A DNA stretch of 64,000 nucleotides from NCBI RefSeq assembly GCF_021952865.1, contig NZ_CP040792.1:2232001-2296000 (forward strand), in the 5' to 3' direction. Made by a program: the position numbers and the translations under genes. The notes beneath the pieces are model-generated. The model ran no database searches, had not been told where the DNA came from, and was given only the letters and a program-made list of their open reading frames with translations. This DNA is from Clavibacter californiensis (GTDB taxonomy: Bacteria > Actinomycetota > Actinomycetes > Actinomycetales > Microbacteriaceae). This document shows, in pieces, positions 36,257 to 47,102 of this stretch (position 1 is its first letter; each line of letters starts with the position of its first letter).

Positions 36257-37471
36257 TCAGCCGAGCAGCGCGCCCGGGTTGCCGAGGCGCCACCAGCCGT
36301 CGGGTCCCGGGATCGCGCGGTCGAGCGCCAGCGGCACCCGAACGGTCTGCTGCCCCGCCGTGACGGTCGCCGCGCCGACCTCGGTGCCGGCGGCGGCCTC
36401 CCCGGATCCGGACGCCTCGACGGTCGTCGTCACGGGCGTGTCGCCCCACACCAGGAGCGACTCGTCCTCGGTGGCGACGGCCTGCGCTGTCGCACCCCAG
36501 GCCGTCGTGTAGTCGGCGAACGGCTCCCCCGAGGACGCCACCTGCACCACGTGCAGGTTCGCCGTGACCGTCGGCAACAGCGCGGTCACCTGCCGGGCGA
36601 GCTCGACGTGGTCCTTCGCGCCGAGCGTCACGCCGACCATGGTCACGTCGCGGTCGCCCACCTTCGTGTCCACCGCCCAGAGCAGGCACTTGCCCGCCTG
36701 CTCCAGCGTGCCGGTCTTGATCCCGCGGAATCCGGGGACGCCCGCCAGCAGGTTGCGGTTCTCCACGGTCCCCACCCCCGCCACGTCGGCGCTGCGCTGG
36801 TCGACGATGCCCGAGAGCACCGGATCGGCCAGCACCATCTCGCCGATGCGGACGAGGTCGGCCGTCGTGCTCACGGTCTCCGGCGAGAGCCCCATCGCGT
36901 CGGCGACGTGCGTGCCCGTGAGCCCCTCGTCGGCGAGCCAGGCGTTCGCGGCGGCGACGAAGGCGTCGTTCGAGCCGTACGCCCAGACCCCGAGCGCCGC
37001 CGCGTAGTTGTTGGCGCTCGCGAGCAGGGCGCCCTCCAGGAGGTCCCGCTGCGACAGGCTCGTGCCCGGCACGGCGGGCTCGACGATGCCGTCCTGCTTG
37101 AGGATCTCGCCGCGGAGCGCCTCGTCCTCGGCCGTGAAGGTGACCTGCGGCCCGTCCTCCCCGGGGGCGAGGGGCTTCGCGCGGAGCACCACGAGCGCGG
37201 TCACGGTCTTGGTGATGCTCGCCATCGGCCGGGACACGGGCGTGGCCTCGTTCGTCGCGAGGACGCCGTCGAAGCCGACGGCGCCGACGGCCGAGACGCC
37301 GTCGCCCGGCCAGGTCTCCGGCGTCGGCACGTTGACGACCGGCTGCGGCGCGTCGACCTGCGCGACCGCGGCGGGCGGATCCGCCGTGAGCGTGACGGGC
37401 ACGTACACCCCCGCCGAGACGAGGAGCGCCGCGGCGACGCCCGCGAGGGTGACGCGGCGGACGCGGCTCAC
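36257..37471 (-). CDS. D-alanyl-D-alanine carboxypeptidase (class C-type low-mass PBP)
   Basis: 404 residues. An N-terminal membrane helix or signal (about 7-28) is followed by the penicillin-binding fold. Motifs: S85-I-T-K88 (SxxK), Ser-Ala-Asn in LLASANNYA (SxN) and KTG in RGIKTGTLEQAG. It trims the pentapeptide stem of peptidoglycan outside the membrane. No cleavage site with AxA is certain, so it could remain anchored. GTG at 37471 overlaps the trmH stop (GTGA), so it is co-expressed with the rRNA/tRNA methyltransferase gene. Confidence 0.92.
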   Translation of the reverse strand: MSRVRRVTLAGVAAALLVSAGVYVPVTLTADPPAAVAQVDAPQPVVNVPTPETWPGDGVSAVGAVGFDGVLATNEATPVSRPMASITKTVTALVVLRAKPLAPGEDGPQVTFTAEDEALRGEILKQDGIVEPAVPGTSLSQRDLLEGALLASANNYAAALGVWAYGSNDAFVAAANAWLADEGLTGTHVADAMGLSPETVSTTADLVRIGEMVLADPVLSGIVDQRSADVAGVGTVENRNLLAGVPGFRGIKTGTLEQAGKCLLWAVDTKVGDRDVTMVGVTLGAKDHVELARQVTALLPTVTANLHVVQVASSGEPFADYTTAWGATAQAVATEDESLLVWGDTPVTTTVEASGSGEAAAGTEVGAATVTAGQQTVRVPLALDRAIPGPDGWWRLGNPGALLG

Positions 37472-38277
37472 GCGGGGACCCGCAGCGCGTAGAGCGCGAC
37501 GGCGCTCGCCGCTGCCACGTTCAGCGAGTCCACGCCGTGCAGCATGGGGATCACGACCGTCGAGTCGGCGTGGCGTAGCGCGTGGCGGCTGAGGCCGTCG
37601 CCTTCCGTGCCGAGCACGAGCGCGATCCGCTCGGGCGGATCCGCCGCGAAGGCGTCGAGGGTGACGGCGTCGTCCTCCAGGGCGAGCGCCGCGAGGTGGA
37701 AGCCGGCCTCGTGCAGCAGCGGCGCGGCCTCCGACCACTCGGGCAGCCGGGTCCACGGCACCTGCAGCACGGTGCCCATGCTGACGCGCACGCTCCGCCG
37801 GTAGAGCGGATCCGCGCAGCGCGGGGTGATGAGCACGGCGTCGGCGCCGATCCCCGCCACCGCGCGGAAGATCGCCCCGACGTTCGTGTGGTCGACGATG
37901 TCCTCCAGGACGACGACCCGGCGCGCGTCGCGCAGCACGTCGGCGACCGCGGGCAGCGGCGGGCGGTGCATCGCGGCGAGCGCCCCGCGGTGCAGGTTGT
38001 ACCCGGTGAGGTGCTCGAGCACGGCGGCCGCGCCCACGAACACGGGGACGTCCGGGAAGCCCTCGAGGAGCGGGGCGACGTCGTCGAGCCACTGCTCCTG
38101 CACGAGGACCGAGCGCGGCACGTGCCCCGCGGCGAGCGCGCGGCCCATGACCTTGGTGGACTCGGCGATGTAGAGGCCGCCGGCGGGCTCGCTCACCCGG
38201 CGGAGGGCCACGTCGGTGAGGCGCGAGTAGTCCTCGAGGCCCGGGGAGGAGAGGTCCTCGATGCGGTGGATGTGCAC
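37468..38277 (-). CDS. TrmH/SpoU-family RNA 2'-O-methyltransferase
   Basis: 269 residues. The N-terminal substrate-binding domain (about 1-110) precedes the SPOUT knot, with motif 1 NVGAIFRAVAGIGAD, motif 2 LVLGTEGDGL and motif 3 IPMLHGVDSLNVAAASAVALY. It methylates a ribose in rRNA or tRNA; which one cannot be told. GTG at 38277 follows GAGAGGA by 6 bases. The downstream D,D-carboxypeptidase is coupled. Confidence 0.93.
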   Translation of the reverse strand: MHIHRIEDLSSPGLEDYSRLTDVALRRVSEPAGGLYIAESTKVMGRALAAGHVPRSVLVQEQWLDDVAPLLEGFPDVPVFVGAAAVLEHLTGYNLHRGALAAMHRPPLPAVADVLRDARRVVVLEDIVDHTNVGAIFRAVAGIGADAVLITPRCADPLYRRSVRVSMGTVLQVPWTRLPEWSEAAPLLHEAGFHLAALALEDDAVTLDAFAADPPERIALVLGTEGDGLSRHALRHADSTVVIPMLHGVDSLNVAAASAVALYALRVPA

Positions 38278-38345
38278 GCCGGTCCTCTCTCGGTCCGCGG
38301 GGAGGGATGCGGAGCCACTTCGCGCGGAGCCGTCGCGGGGATGCG

Positions 38346-38362
38346 CTGTCTAGACTCGACAG
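38346..38362. promoter_or_regulatory. Promoter dyad between trmH and the sirtuin gene
   Basis: CTGTC and GACAG flank TAGACTC. TAGACT (38351-38356) fits a plus-strand -10 for the sirtuin gene with a leader of about 75 bases. TCTAGACA on the other strand could serve trmH. Confidence 0.35.
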
Positions 38363-38431
38363 GACAATGATGCCCTGCCCCGTCGCCGCCCGCCGACACG
38401 GCGGGGCGCCAGCTCGGCACCGGGAGGCCCC

Positions 38432-39286
38432 ATGAGCACCGCTCTCCGTGACGAACCCCGACCCCCCGCGGGGTCCACGATCGCCGCGGCGGTAGAGCTG
38501 ATGCGCGGCCGCCGCACCGCCGTCCTCACGGGCGCCGGCCTCAGCACCGACTCGGGCATCCCCGACTACCGCGGCGAGGGCGCCCCGAAGCGGAACCCCA
38601 TGACGTTCCAGCAGTTCCGCAGCGAAGGCGATGACTTCCGCCGCCGCTACTGGGCGGGCGGGCACCTCGGCTGGAAGGCCTTCAGCTCCGCGCGTCCGAA
38701 CGACGGGCACGCGGCGCTCGCCGACCTCGAGGCGGCCGGCGTGGTGGGCGGCCTCGTGACCCAGAACGTCGACGGCCTGCACGAGCGCGCGGGATCCCGC
38801 CGCGTCGTGGACCTGCACGGCTCGCTCGACCGCGTCCTCTGCCTCGACTGCGGGCAGGCGTACGCGCGCTCGGCGATCGCGGACCGCATCAGCGCCGAGA
38901 ACCCCTGGCTCGACCTGCCCGACGCGGTGGAGCTGAACCCCGACGGCGACGCCCAGGTGCACGACGTCGACCGGTTCCGCATCCCCGTCTGCAGCGTCTG
39001 CGGCGGCATGCTCAAGCCCGACGTGGTCTTCTTCGGGGAGCTCGTGCCCACCGAGCGCTTCCGCGAGGCGAGCGCCATCGTGTCCGACGCGGACGTGCTC
39101 CTCATCGCCGGGTCGTCCCTCGCGGTCAACTCCGGGATCCGCCTGCTCGAGATCGCCCGGAGGAGCCGCATGCCGATCGTGATCCTCAACCGCGGCACCA
39201 CGAAGGGCGACACCCGCGCCACGGTGCGCCTCGAGGGCGGCACCAGCGAGATCCTCCGCGCCATCGCGACGGAGCTCGCGTCGTGA
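38432..39286 (+). CDS. SIR2-family NAD-dependent protein deacylase
   Basis: 284 residues. NAD-binding motifs: TGAGLSTDSGIPDYRG (about 30-45) and TQNVDGLHERAG (about 110-121), then catalytic His in VVDLHGS. The Zn module has two Cys pairs, CLDCGQ and CSVCGG, 50 residues apart, then LKPDVVFFGE. It removes acyl groups from Lys, coupling NAD use to regulation. ATG follows GGGAGG by 6 bases. The stop overlaps the phosphatase gene (GTGA). Confidence 0.95.
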   Translation: MSTALRDEPRPPAGSTIAAAVELMRGRRTAVLTGAGLSTDSGIPDYRGEGAPKRNPMTFQQFRSEGDDFRRRYWAGGHLGWKAFSSARPNDGHAALADLEAAGVVGGLVTQNVDGLHERAGSRRVVDLHGSLDRVLCLDCGQAYARSAIADRISAENPWLDLPDAVELNPDGDAQVHDVDRFRIPVCSVCGGMLKPDVVFFGELVPTERFREASAIVSDADVLLIAGSSLAVNSGIRLLEIARRSRMPIVILNRGTTKGDTRATVRLEGGTSEILRAIATELAS

Positions 39287-39918
39287 CGCGGATCGTGCTC
39301 GTGCGCCACGGCCGCACCGCGTGGAACGTGGAGCGGCGCGTGCAGGGATCCAGCGACATCCCGCTCGACGACACCGGCCGCGCTCAGGCGGCCACCGCGG
39401 GTGCGCTCCTCGCCGCGGCCGTCGCGGGCGGCGCGGGCTGGGACGCGGTGCACGCGAGCCCGCTCAGCCGCGCGTTCGAGACGGCGTCGATCATCGCGGA
39501 GCACCTCGCGCTCGGCGGCGCGCCCACGACGGGCCCTCTGCCGGAGCCGGCGCTGGCCGAGCGCCGCTACGGCCTCGCCGAGGGGCTCACGCACGCGGAG
39601 ATCGAGGCGCGCTTCCCGGACGGCGACGTGCCCGGCCGCGAGACCGTCGAGTCCGTCACCGAGCGGGCGGGCGCGGCGCTCCTCCGGCTCGCGGAGCGGC
39701 ACCCCGGCGGGTCGATCATCGCGGTCTCGCACGGCGGCGTCATCGCGGCGCTCGCGCGCAGCCTCGACGCGTCGCTCTGCACGCGCCCGGGGCCCATGAT
39801 CGAGAACGGCTCGGCGCACACGTTCGGCGTGGTCGACGGCGAGCTGTCGCTGCTCCGCTTCGGCGGGGTGGCCGACCTCGGAGCCATCGCGGACCTCGAT
39901 CCGGCGCGCCGGGCCTGA
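39283..39918 (+). CDS. Histidine phosphatase family protein
   Basis: 211 residues. The catalytic signature VRHGRTAWN (residues 6-14) gives the phosphorylated His, and ERRYGLAEG and VSHGGVI provide the other core residues. It resembles cofactor-independent phosphoglycerate mutase-like phosphatases; the substrate is unknown. GTG at 39283 overlaps the sirtuin stop, so both come from one transcript. Confidence 0.93.
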   Translation: MTRIVLVRHGRTAWNVERRVQGSSDIPLDDTGRAQAATAGALLAAAVAGGAGWDAVHASPLSRAFETASIIAEHLALGGAPTTGPLPEPALAERRYGLAEGLTHAEIEARFPDGDVPGRETVESVTERAGAALLRLAERHPGGSIIAVSHGGVIAALARSLDASLCTRPGPMIENGSAHTFGVVDGELSLLRFGGVADLGAIADLDPARRA

Positions 39919-39971
39919 TCCGGGTCCGCCGCGCCCGAGCGGACGACGACCGGTCGGCGACCGCCGCGGCC

Positions 39972-41066
39972 TCAGGCCCCGCGGCGCCCCGTGCGTGCGA
40001 CCTGCTCGAGGAGGTCGCCGAGCGCCTCTGCGGACCGGTCCCAGTCGTACTCGGCGGCCCGCGCGATGCACGCCGCCGACCGGCGCCTCCACTCGTCCGG
40101 GTCCTCCAGCGCGCGCACGGCAGCCGCGAACCCCTCCGCGTCGTCCGGCTCCACGTACACGGCCGCGTCGCCGCCGATCTCGCGGAAGATCGGGATGTCG
40201 CTGACGACCACCGGCAGGCCGACGCTCATGGCCTCGATGACCGGGATGCCGAAGCCCTCGTCCCGCGACGCGGTGAGGAGGGCCGTCGCGCGCCGCAGCG
40301 TCGACGCGTACTCGTCGTCGCTCGCGCCGTCGCGGAAGACGAGCCGCGCGCCGTCGGCGATCGCCTCCAGCCGCTCGCGCTCCGCCTGGCCGACGCGGCT
40401 CATGAGGTGCAGCTCGTGGTCGGGCAGGTCGTCGGCCGCGCGCACGAGCGTCTCGACGTTCTTGTAGGGCATGTACGAGCCCATGTAGACGAGCGTGCGC
40501 TCGACGGGTGCGTCGCGCGGCCCGTCCGGGCGGCCGTCGGGCGCGGGCACGAGCTCGGCCGCGTTCGGCACGACGACCACGGGCCGCGTGGTGAGCCGGT
40601 GCGCGCGGATGAGCCCGCGCGTCGTCTCGCTCACGGTCACGATCGCGTCGGCCCGGTCGAGCAGCAGCCGCTGCGGCCACCACGCGAGGTGGAAGGCCCT
40701 CCACAGCGCGCGCACGGGCGCGGGCAGGTCGCGCGGCGGACGCCGGTGGCGGTAGTAGATGAGGTCGTGCAGCGTGAGCACGAGCGGGTAGGTGCGTCCG
40801 CGGGATCCCATCGTCTGCATGGGGCTGTAGACCACGTCGGGCCGCATGCGCGACACGCGTCGGGCGACCCACGGCTCGCGCGGCCCGGTCGGCGAGCTGA
40901 CCAGCTGCCACGGCAGGTCGGGCAGGAGCGCGAGCTGGCGGTGGTCGCTGATGAGCATGGTCACGTCGAAGCGCGCGCCCAGCCGCGCGACGAGCTCGGC
41001 GCCGTAGCGGCTGATCCCATCATGCCGGCCGATGCGCGTGTACCTGCAGTCGAACACGAGCCTCAT
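39972..41066 (-). CDS. Glycosyltransferase family 1/4 protein
   Basis: 364 residues, GT-B fold. The C-terminal half carries LVYMGSYMPYKNVETLVRA and the E-x7-E motif of GT4 (SRDEGFGIPVIEAMSVGLPVV, about 275-295). The acceptor and donor sugars are unknown; an envelope or exopolysaccharide role is plausible. ATG at 41066 overlaps the stop of the upstream hydrolase gene (ATGA), so the two are coupled, an unusual pairing that gives no clear function. Confidence 0.9.
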   Translation of the reverse strand: MRLVFDCRYTRIGRHDGISRYGAELVARLGARFDVTMLISDHRQLALLPDLPWQLVSSPTGPREPWVARRVSRMRPDVVYSPMQTMGSRGRTYPLVLTLHDLIYYRHRRPPRDLPAPVRALWRAFHLAWWPQRLLLDRADAIVTVSETTRGLIRAHRLTTRPVVVVPNAAELVPAPDGRPDGPRDAPVERTLVYMGSYMPYKNVETLVRAADDLPDHELHLMSRVGQAERERLEAIADGARLVFRDGASDDEYASTLRRATALLTASRDEGFGIPVIEAMSVGLPVVVSDIPIFREIGGDAAVYVEPDDAEGFAAAVRALEDPDEWRRRSAACIARAAEYDWDRSAEALGDLLEQVARTGRRGA

Positions 41067-41959
41067 GATGCGCTCCCCTCGTCCAGGAACGCGCGGATGG
41101 AGCCGGCCGCCTCCCGGGGCCTCTCGTAGTGGATGAGGTGCCCGACGCGCGGGATCACCTCGAGCCGGGCGTCGGCGAAGAGGCGCTGCAGCCGGTGCTG
41201 CGCTGCCACGGGCGTGATGTCGTCGCGCTCGGCGGCCACCAGCAGCACGGGAACGGCGACGCGGGGCGCGTAGGTGCTCGCGTCCGACGACACGGACGCG
41301 CGGAACGCCTCGAGCACGACGCGGCGGTCGCTGAACGCGCTGAAGAAGCGGTCGTGCTGGTCGTTGATCCACCGGCGGAGCGAGCGGTCGCGCGTCTTCG
41401 CCATGGCCTCGCTCATCACGCGCACGATGGCCCGGTTGCGCAGCAGGCCGAAGCCCGCGCGCTCGGGCAGCACGGCGGCGGCGCGGTAGTAGAGCACGGC
41501 GAGCCGGGTGAGGATCCCGCGCGGCCCCTCGAGCGCGGGCGCGGCGATCGGGTTGACCAGGACCGCGCGCGGGCTCGGCAGGCCGTCAGCCAGCGCGGCC
41601 GAGACGACGATGGACCCGAACGAGTGCCCGAGCACGGTGGCGTCGCACGTGCCGGTGGCGTCGACGAACGCGCGCAGCCATGCGGCGTAGCCGGGGATGT
41701 CATGCCGTGCGTCGACGAGCGGCGTCGAGTCGCCGAAGCCGGGCAGGTCGGGCGAGAGGATCCGCACGTCCGGCAGCTGCGCGACGACCGGCTCCAGCCC
41801 GTGGTGGTCCCCGCGGAACCCGTGCACGACGACGAGCGTCTGCGGGGCATCGGCTGGCCCGTACTCCCACCAGGCGGTGCGGCTCCCGAGGAGGTCGAAG
41901 GTGCGGCGGACCACGGGGATGCGGTCGAGCTGGGCTGCGTAGGGCGAGGGGACGGTCAT
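41063..41959 (-). CDS. Alpha/beta hydrolase
   Basis: 298 residues. The oxyanion segment is VVHGFRGDHHG, the nucleophile elbow VLGHSFGSIV (Ser near residue 115), and catalytic Asp and His lie in AAERDDITP and VGHLIHYE. It has the usual hydrolase core and a helical lid. No signal peptide is seen. ATG at 41959 has no ribosome binding site but a TAGACT hexamer 8 bases upstream. The glycosyltransferase gene overlaps downstream. Confidence 0.92.
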   Translation of the reverse strand: MTVPSPYAAQLDRIPVVRRTFDLLGSRTAWWEYGPADAPQTLVVVHGFRGDHHGLEPVVAQLPDVRILSPDLPGFGDSTPLVDARHDIPGYAAWLRAFVDATGTCDATVLGHSFGSIVVSAALADGLPSPRAVLVNPIAAPALEGPRGILTRLAVLYYRAAAVLPERAGFGLLRNRAIVRVMSEAMAKTRDRSLRRWINDQHDRFFSAFSDRRVVLEAFRASVSSDASTYAPRVAVPVLLVAAERDDITPVAAQHRLQRLFADARLEVIPRVGHLIHYERPREAAGSIRAFLDEGSAS

Positions 41960-41967
41960 CGGGGACG

Positions 41968-41973
41968 AGTCTA
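41968..41973 (-). promoter_or_regulatory. Leaderless-type -10 (TAGACT) for the hydrolase-glycosyltransferase unit
   Basis: TAGACT ends 8 bases before the ATG at 41959. Confidence 0.5.
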
Positions 41974-42034
41974 CGAGCGGGCGCCGCCCCGGCCCCCGGG
42001 CGCGCCGGGCTCCGTCCGCCCGGCCTTCCGCGCC

Positions 42035-42040
42035 TAGAGT
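42035..42040 (+). promoter_or_regulatory. Candidate -10 (TAGAGT) of treS
   Basis: TAGAGT is 56 bases before the treS GTG, with a GAGGAG site in the leader. Confidence 0.4.
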
Positions 42041-42096
42041 TGCGACGAGCCTTCCCACCCCGAGTCGACGCCCCCGTCGCGCCCATGAGGAGAACC

Positions 42097-43818
<1,722 letters not shown>

Positions 43819-43828
43819 CATCTACAGG

Positions 43829-44530
43829 ATGACCTCCCGCTGGCACGACACCCTGGCCTCGTTCGACCTCGAGACGACGGGGGTGGACGTCGAGACCGCG
43901 CGCATCGTCACGGCGTGCATCGTCGTCCTCGACGCGCAGGGCGAGGTCCTCGAGCGGCACGACTGGCTCGCGGATCCCGGCGTCGAGATCCCCGCGGGCG
44001 CGGCCGCCATCCACGGCGTCACCACGGAGCGGGCCCGCGCCGAGGGGCGCGACGCCGCGGTGGTCGTCCTCGAGATCGTCACCACCATCCGCGAGATGTT
44101 CGCCCGCGGCCTCGCGCTCGTCGTCTACAACGCGCCCTACGACCTCACGCTCCTCAACCGGGAGGCCGTGCGGCACGGGGTCGAGCCGCTGCGCGACACC
44201 GGCCCCGTCATCGACCCGCTCGTCATCGACAAGGCCGTGGACACCTACCGCCGCGGCAAGCGCACGCTGTCCGTCGCCGCGGAGCACTACGGCGTCCGGC
44301 TCGACGACGCGCACGACGCGGGAGCGGACGCCATCGCCGCCGGTCGGGTCGCCCAGGCCATCGTCGGCCGCTACGCCGATCAGCTCGACATCCCCGTGCT
44401 GGACCTGCACGACCGCCAGGTCGACTGGTCGCGCGTGCAGGCGGAGAGCTTCCAGGACTACATGCGGCGCACGCGCGATCCCGCGTTCACGACGTCCGGT
44501 GCGTGGCCCGAGCGGCACGCCGGGTCCTGA
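43829..44530 (+). CDS. DnaQ-like 3'-5' exonuclease (DEDDh)
   Basis: 233 residues. Exo I is SFDLETTGVD (Asp and Glu), Exo II VVYNAPYDLTLLNREA, and Exo III has His-Asp-Ala in DDAHDAGADAIA, the DEDDh set. It resembles the epsilon subunit of DNA polymerase III, though a proofreading role is not shown, since many actinobacterial DEDDh proteins are stand-alone. ATG at 43829 has no ribosome site. The gene ends at a terminator shared with rpmE2. Confidence 0.9.
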   Translation: MTSRWHDTLASFDLETTGVDVETARIVTACIVVLDAQGEVLERHDWLADPGVEIPAGAAAIHGVTTERARAEGRDAAVVVLEIVTTIREMFARGLALVVYNAPYDLTLLNREAVRHGVEPLRDTGPVIDPLVIDKAVDTYRRGKRTLSVAAEHYGVRLDDAHDAGADAIAAGRVAQAIVGRYADQLDIPVLDLHDRQVDWSRVQAESFQDYMRRTRDPAFTTSGAWPERHAGS

Positions 44531-44553
44531 CCCCGCTCCCCCGCCTGGATACG

Positions 44554-44589
44554 ACGAAGGGCGCCCGGCCGGAGCCGGGCGCCCTTCGT
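44554..44589. terminator. Bidirectional terminator between the exonuclease gene and rpmE2
   Basis: Perfect 16-base arms (44554-44569 and 44574-44589) enclose a 4-base loop between two convergent genes. Confidence 0.8.
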
Positions 44590-44605
44590 GCTGCAGCGGG
44601 AGCTG

Positions 44606-44863
44606 CTACTTCTTCGTGCCAAAGCCCGCGTAGCGCGAGTTGAACTTCTCGACGCGTCCGGCGGAGTCCATGATGCGCTGCTTGCCCGTGTAGAACGGGT
44701 GCGAGGCGCTCGAGATCTCGACGTCGATGACGGGGTACGTGTTTCCGTCCTCCCACTCGATGGTCTTCGAGCTGCCCACGGTGGAGCGCGTGAGGAACGT
44801 CTCGCCCGAGGCGAGGTCGCGGAAGACGACGGGGGCGTACTGGGGGTGGATGTCGGTCTTCAT
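44606..44863 (-). CDS. rpmE2: 50S ribosomal protein L31 type B
   Basis: 85 residues. [26 protein letters not shown] and [11 protein letters not shown] are hallmarks of L31. It lacks the CxxC Zn site of the type A form, so it is the Zn-independent type B, often made under Zn limitation and controlled by Zur in other species. No Zur-like dyad was found upstream. ATG at 44863 has GAAGGA 9 bases upstream. A TAGGCT -10 is about 78 bases upstream. Confidence 0.96.
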   Translation of the reverse strand: MKTDIHPQYAPVVFRDLASGETFLTRSTVGSSKTIEWEDGNTYPVIDVEISSASHPFYTGKQRIMDSAGRVEKFNSRYAGFGTKK

Positions 44864-44940
44864 CGGGGGGTGTCCTTCGTCGGTTCGAGTTTCTGCGTGG
44901 GAAGCGTGGGTGCCCGGGATGATCACCGGACCAGTGGACG

Positions 44941-44946
44941 AGCCTA
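44941..44946 (-). promoter_or_regulatory. Candidate -10 (TAGGCT) of rpmE2
   Basis: TAGGCT on the minus strand is 77 bases before the rpmE2 ATG. Confidence 0.4.
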
Positions 44947-44996
44947 CCAGACGGGTGCCGCGAACGGGCAGGCGCGCCGGGGGCCGATCGATGGGG

Positions 44997-45785
44997 TCAG
45001 GAGCGGAGGGCGCGCGCCGTGAAGCGGCCGTCGTCGTGCGTGACCTCGAGCGCGAGGCCGAAGGCGCGGCCGAGGTTGTCCGCGGTGATGACGTCCGCGA
45101 GCGGACCGGCCGCGACGACCGCTCCCTCGCGCAGCAGCAGGCCGTGCGTGAAGCCGCGCGGGATCTCCTCGACGTGGTGCGTGACCATGACGATGCCGGG
45201 GGCCTCGGGCGCCGACGCGTAGCCGCCGAGGAGCTGCAGCAGCTCCTCGCGCGCGCCGAGGTCGAGGCTCGCGGCCGGCTCGTCGAGGAGCAGCAGCTCG
45301 GGGTCGGTCATGATCGAGCGCGCGATCTGCACGCGCTTCTGCTCGCCGTCGCTCAGCGTGCCGAACCTGCGCTGCTCGAGGTGGCCGAGTCGCCACTCCG
45401 CGAGCACGCGCTGGGCGCGGCGCACGTCGATGTCCTCGTAGTCCTCGTTCCAGCGGCCCGTGACCGAGTACGCGGCGGTGAGCACGACGTCGAGCACGGT
45501 CTCGTCGGCGGGGATGCGCCGGGCCATCGCGGTGGACGCGAAGCCGATGCGCGACCGCAGCTCGAACACGTCGACCCGGCCGAGCTCGTGGTCGAGGACC
45601 GTCGCGGTGCCGGAGGACGGGTGGGCCATGGCGGAGGCGATCTGCAGGAGGCTCGTCTTCCCGGCGCCGTTCGGGCCGAGGACGACCCAGCGCTCGTCGC
45701 CGTCCACCGTCCACTCCACCTGGTCGAGGATGGTCGTCCCGTTCCGGACGAAGGACACTCCGGACAGGGAGAGGACGTGGCTCAT
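44997..45785 (-). CDS. Single-domain ABC transporter ATP-binding protein
   Basis: 262 residues. Walker A is GPNGAGKTS (about 37-45), signature LSDGEQKRV (a variant of LSGGQ), Walker B LLLLDEP. No membrane partner lies nearby, so it may act as a soluble ABC ATPase (ModF/YlmA-like) or pair with a distant permease. [11 protein letters not shown] is the switch His. ATG at 45785 has no ribosome site but TAGACT 7 bases upstream. glgA lies 86 bases upstream. Confidence 0.88.
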   Translation of the reverse strand: MSHVLSLSGVSFVRNGTTILDQVEWTVDGDERWVVLGPNGAGKTSLLQIASAMAHPSSGTATVLDHELGRVDVFELRSRIGFASTAMARRIPADETVLDVVLTAAYSVTGRWNEDYEDIDVRRAQRVLAEWRLGHLEQRRFGTLSDGEQKRVQIARSIMTDPELLLLDEPAASLDLGAREELLQLLGGYASAPEAPGIVMVTHHVEEIPRGFTHGLLLREGAVVAAGPLADVITADNLGRAFGLALEVTHDDGRFTARALRS

Positions 45786-45792
45786 GGGCACG

Positions 45793-45798
45793 AGTCTA
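45793..45798 (-). promoter_or_regulatory. Leaderless-type -10 (TAGACT) for the ABC ATPase
   Basis: TAGACT ends 7 bases before the ATG at 45785. Confidence 0.5.
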
Positions 45799-45871
45799 CC
45801 GGCCCGTGTCGGCGCCCCGCCCGGCCGTGGGGAGCGCCGGGCCGAACTCGCCGGGGCCGGCGCCCGGTCCC

Positions 45872-47056
45872 TCAGCGCAGGATCGACGCGTAGATCGCCT
45901 CGGTCTGGCGGGCGATGCGGTCCCAGCCGAACTCGCGCTCGGCGCGCACGCGGCCGGCCGCCCCCATGCGGCGCGCGGCGTCGGGATCCGCGACGACCTC
46001 CGTCAGCGCGGCCGCGAGGTCCCGGACGAAGCGCTCGGGGTCCGTGGGCGTGCCCGTGCCGTCCGTGGCCTGGTCGATGGGGACGAGGCGGCCGGTGACG
46101 CCGTCGTCGACGACCTCGGGGATCCCGCCCGTGGCGGTGCCGACGACGGGGGCACCGCACGCCATGGCCTCGAGGTTCACGATGCCGAGCGGCTCGTAGA
46201 CGGACGGGCAGACGAAGACCGTGCCGGCCGTGAGGACGGCCGAGAGCTCGCGGCGCGGCAGCAGGCGGTCGATCCACACGACGCCCGAGCGCTCCTCCTG
46301 CAGGCCCCGGACGAGAGCCGTGACCTCCTCCATGATCTGCGGGGTGTCGGGCGCGCCCGCGCACAGCACCATCTGCACGTCGGCGGGCAGCAGCGCGGCG
46401 GCGCGGAGGAGGTAGGGCAGGCCCTTCTGGCGCGTTATCCGCCCGACGAACACGACCGAGGGACGCGACGGGTCGATGCCGAGCGAGCGCACGAGGTCGT
46501 CGTCGTGCACGGGCGCCCACGACTCGAGGTCGATGCCGTTGTACACGGTGTGCACCCGGGCCTCGTCGAGCGCGGGATACGAGCGGAGGATGTCGCGCTT
46601 CATGCCGTCGCTGACGGCGATGACGGCATCGGCCGCCTCGTACGCGGTGCGCTCGATCCAGCTGGAGACGCGGTAGCCGCCGCCCAGCTGCTCGGCCTTC
46701 CACGGCCGGAGCGGCTCGAGGCTATGCGCGGTGACGACGTGCGGGATCCCGTGCAGCATCGACGCGACGTGGCCCGCGTGGTTCGCGTACCAGGTGTGCG
46801 AGTGGACGACGTCGGCGCCCGCCACGTCGCTCGCGATCGCCAGGTCGACAGCCATCGTCTGCAGCGTCGCGTTGGCGCCCGCGAGCTCCGACGGGACGGG
46901 ATAGGAGAACACGCCCGGCTCGTCACGTGGCGCCCCGAAGGCTCGGACGATGACCTCCGTCTGCTGCCGCATCGCCTTGACGAGCTCCGTGACATGGACC
47001 CCGGCACCCCCGTAGACCTCGGGCGGATATTCCTTGGTGATCACGTCTGCTCGCAT
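45872..47056 (-). CDS. glgA: Glycogen synthase (actinobacterial GT4 type)
   Basis: 394 residues, the GT4 form of GlgA found in actinobacteria (M. tuberculosis Rv1212c type). N-terminal [21 protein letters not shown] is the family start, [20 protein letters not shown] opens the donor domain, and [24 protein letters not shown] contains the E-x7-E motif. It uses ADP-glucose for glycogen or maltose-1-phosphate. ATG at 47056 is preceded by TAGCGT at 7 bases, with no ribosome site, so the message is probably leaderless. glgC is divergent, 46 bases away. Confidence 0.94.
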   Translation of the reverse strand: MRADVITKEYPPEVYGGAGVHVTELVKAMRQQTEVIVRAFGAPRDEPGVFSYPVPSELAGANATLQTMAVDLAIASDVAGADVVHSHTWYANHAGHVASMLHGIPHVVTAHSLEPLRPWKAEQLGGGYRVSSWIERTAYEAADAVIAVSDGMKRDILRSYPALDEARVHTVYNGIDLESWAPVHDDDLVRSLGIDPSRPSVVFVGRITRQKGLPYLLRAAALLPADVQMVLCAGAPDTPQIMEEVTALVRGLQEERSGVVWIDRLLPRRELSAVLTAGTVFVCPSVYEPLGIVNLEAMACGAPVVGTATGGIPEVVDDGVTGRLVPIDQATDGTGTPTDPERFVRDLAAALTEVVADPDAARRMGAAGRVRAEREFGWDRIARQTEAIYASILR

Positions 47057-47063
47057 TGGTCGA

Positions 47064-47069
47064 ACGCTA
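47064..47069 (-). promoter_or_regulatory. Leaderless-type -10 (TAGCGT) of glgA
   Basis: TAGCGT ends 7 bases before the glgA ATG, inside the 46-base divergent gap. Confidence 0.5.
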
Positions 47070-47090
47070 GTACATGCCCCGACGTGCATC

Positions 47091-47096
47091 TACGCT
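47091..47096 (+). promoter_or_regulatory. Leaderless-type -10 (TACGCT) of glgC
   Basis: TACGCT ends 6 bases before the glgC ATG. Its -35 region would fall on the glgA -10 region. Confidence 0.5.
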
Positions 47097-47102
47097 GGGG
47101 CA

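Noticed and set aside
36257-38962. A 901-codon minus open frame that would fuse trmH, sirtuin antisense and carboxypeptidase
   Set aside because: The carboxypeptidase starts at GTG 37471; the upstream part is in the wrong frame or strand relative to trmH and the sirtuin, both with intact motifs.
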